NCBI RefSeq assembly: GCF_015354405.1
Contig: NZ_JADKYP010000009.1
Span: forward strand, 1 to 64,000
Reading direction: 5' to 3'
Source of the DNA: Nocardia sp. BSTN01
GTDB taxonomy: Bacteria > Actinomycetota > Actinomycetes > Mycobacteriales > Mycobacteriaceae
DNA: 64,000 bases
In this document: piece by piece, positions 62,854-64,000 of the stretch
Numbering within the stretch: position 1 is the first letter of the stretch
Layout of the letters: every line of letters starts with the position of its first letter
Notes under the pieces: model-generated
Seen by the model: the letters and a program-made list of their open reading frames with translations, nothing else
The model's database searches: none
What the model was told of the DNA's origin: nothing
Program-made: the position numbers and the translations under genes

Positions 62854-63759
62854 ATGACGTTGTCACACGCACGTGGACCGATGTTGCATCCGCGGGTGGC
62901 GGTTCTGCGCCGGCCCTCGGGTGCGGTGCAATTGGGATGGGACCCCGAACGCGCGGTACTCCTGCACCCGCCCGCCGTCGACACCGATGCGGTCGTCGCG
63001 TTCGTCCGGCTGCTCGACGGTCTGCACAGCCATCCCCAGCTCCTGTGGGAGGCCGGGCAACTCGGCCTCGGTGGCGTGGCCTTGGAACTGTTACGAGATA
63101 TCGACGCGGCCGGACTGCTGGTCCGGCCGCGGGCTCGCCGCACTCGGATACGGACGGTGCATGTACACGGCCGCGGCCCCCTGGCGGATTCGCTGCACAG
63201 CGGTATCCGGCAACTGGGCATCACCCCGACGAGGTCGAGCGAATATCGCAGCGGCGCAACGGATTCGCTGCCGGCCTCCGATCTGGTGATTCTCACCGAC
63301 GCGCTGGTCCCGGCGCCGGAGCTGGTCAGCATGCTGCTGGTGCGCCGAATCCCGCACCTGCAGGTGCGCATCCGCGACGGGCACGGCGTGATCGGGCCGC
63401 TGGTACTGCCCGGCGGCACCAGCTGTCTGCGCTGCGCCGATCTGACCCGCACCGAATTCGACGCCGAATGGCCGCATCTGGCGGCGCAGCTGCTCGGCCG
63501 GACCGGCTACGCCTCCCCCGCCACCATTGCCGCCACCGCGGCCCTGACATTGCGCGAAATCGAATCGATCATCGAGGACGCCGCCGACGACCCGCCCCGA
63601 ACCCTGGACACCACACTGGAATTGGATCCGCATACCAGGCGCATCGCCCGGCGTCGCTGGACCCCGCACGCGGACTGCGCCTGCCGCCGAATCGCAGCCA
63701 CGGCGGCCGAAGCGCCGGACGAGGATCGCACGGCCTCCGTCGCCGGAGGACAGGTATGA
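62854..63759 (+). CDS. ThiF/E1-like TOMM-maturase-type protein (Rv3196-like)
   Basis: A 301-residue protein resembling the leader-peptide-binding/E1-like subunits of azol(in)e-peptide (TOMM) systems. The core has HGVIGPLVLPGGTSCLRCAD and EWPHLAAQLLG, with zinc-type cysteines in CLRC and a second pair in ADCACRR near the C-terminus. No ATP-grasp or precursor gene is seen in the window. The position next to the conserved block corresponds to Rv3196 of M. tuberculosis, whose role is unknown. ATG at 62854 is preferred; a start at 62824 is also open. Confidence 0.75.
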   Translation: MTLSHARGPMLHPRVAVLRRPSGAVQLGWDPERAVLLHPPAVDTDAVVAFVRLLDGLHSHPQLLWEAGQLGLGGVALELLRDIDAAGLLVRPRARRTRIRTVHVHGRGPLADSLHSGIRQLGITPTRSSEYRSGATDSLPASDLVILTDALVPAPELVSMLLVRRIPHLQVRIRDGHGVIGPLVLPGGTSCLRCADLTRTEFDAEWPHLAAQLLGRTGYASPATIAATAALTLREIESIIEDAADDPPRTLDTTLELDPHTRRIARRRWTPHADCACRRIAATAAEAPDEDRTASVAGGQV

Positions 63760-63884
63760 GCGCGGCGAGGGTAGCGCGCGCGGTGACTCGGGCAGTGATG
63801 AGGCCGTACCTCGATGATGTGGTGGCTGTCGCGCACGAGGGCCGAGTCGTCGTCGCGGCCGCGAGGTGGGTGAGTGTCGTCGGC

Positions 63885-64000
63885 TCAGCGCTCGCCGGAC
63901 GACGCGCCGGTGAAGGACCAGACGGCCGCGGGTCGTCCGGTGGCCTTGGTTCGCAGTCGTTCCCCGGTGCGGGTGAGTCCCGGGATCGCGGCCAGGGTGC
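63885..64000 (-). CDS. 3' end of an unidentified gene (cut by the window edge)
   Basis: Minus-strand frame open from the window edge to TGA at 63885. It encodes TLAAIPGLTRTGERLRTKAT then GRPAAVWSFTGASSGER and a stop, with normal amino-acid composition. It is only 38 codons, so the family cannot be named. The region 63760-63884 would then be intergenic between convergent genes. Confidence 0.5.
   Translation of the reverse strand, partial: TLAAIPGLTRTGERLRTKATGRPAAVWSFTGASSGER

Noticed and set aside
63756-64000. A plus-strand frame starting with an ATGA overlap after the ThiF-like gene
   Set aside because: The overlap is attractive, but the translation is Val/Arg/Gly-rich without motif, and the minus strand holds a more natural-looking C-terminus ending at 63885. 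Sequence beyond the edge would settle it.

Overview
The window is chromosomal DNA of a high-GC, mycolate-type actinomycete, most likely Nocardia or a close relative. Supporting evidence: a secreted resuscitation-promoting factor; WhiB, TetR, MarR and MerR regulators; numerous P450s; initiator tRNA genes with a C1.U72 mismatch; and, at the right end, the gene order UPF0182 / PPA1309 / PDZ-Lon protease / zinc metalloprotease-like / MaoC-like / ThiF-like, which resembles the M. tuberculosis Rv3193c-Rv3196 neighbourhood. Family names come from reading the translations; no database was searched.

Left end (1-9.1 kb): a tightly overlapping minus-strand operon encodes a conjugation-type secretion machine: a PAS-like protein, a TcpC/VirB8-like protein, a small membrane protein, a PrgI-like protein, a VirB4-type ATPase, a VirB6/TrbL-like channel protein, a degenerate NlpC/P60-like protein and one more gene cut by the window edge. 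From 9.4 to 18.6 kb come ROK, WhiB and MerR genes, a PAP2-diacylglycerol-kinase fusion, a monooxygenase-hydrolase-SDR operon with a divergent TetR gene and a nested palindromic operator, and a secreted protein behind a Zur/Fur-like box.

18.6-32.4 kb: two paralogous GT39 membrane glycosyltransferases (the second in an operon with a TrcRS-like two-component system), an Ere-like protein, an Rpn-family nuclease, GNAT, DUF4345, TetR, a lone ABC-2 permease and a GT1 glycosyltransferase. 32.5-38.4 kb is rich in P450s: one 872-residue protein fuses a GT4 glycosyltransferase to a P450, followed by a DinB gene and a tandem pair of P450s, the first lacking the ExxR arginine (CYP157-like), the second CYP154-like.

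38.5-51 kb is a mosaic of small functional units and debris: a cyclase-family hydrolase, an NmrA-like gene with a large palindrome, a cation transporter, and a cyanate island (LysR, decayed carbonic anhydrase, intact cyanase, two cytidine-deaminase-fold deaminases) with three copies of a putative LysR box. After a TetR gene and a 35-residue membrane protein comes a MarR-linked unit in which a 43-bp promoter/operator is duplicated in front of an MFS exporter and between marR and a SnoaL-like gene. Remnants of type II polyketide genes (TcmI cyclase, KS-alpha) lie between them.

Right end (51-64 kb): two initiator tRNA genes with near-identical terminators bracket a secreted hydrolase and a nitroreductase-like gene. 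Then follow an Rpf gene with a long leader, the conserved UPF0182-to-ThiF-like block, two perfect DnaA boxes in an intergenic region and the 3' end of an unidentified gene.
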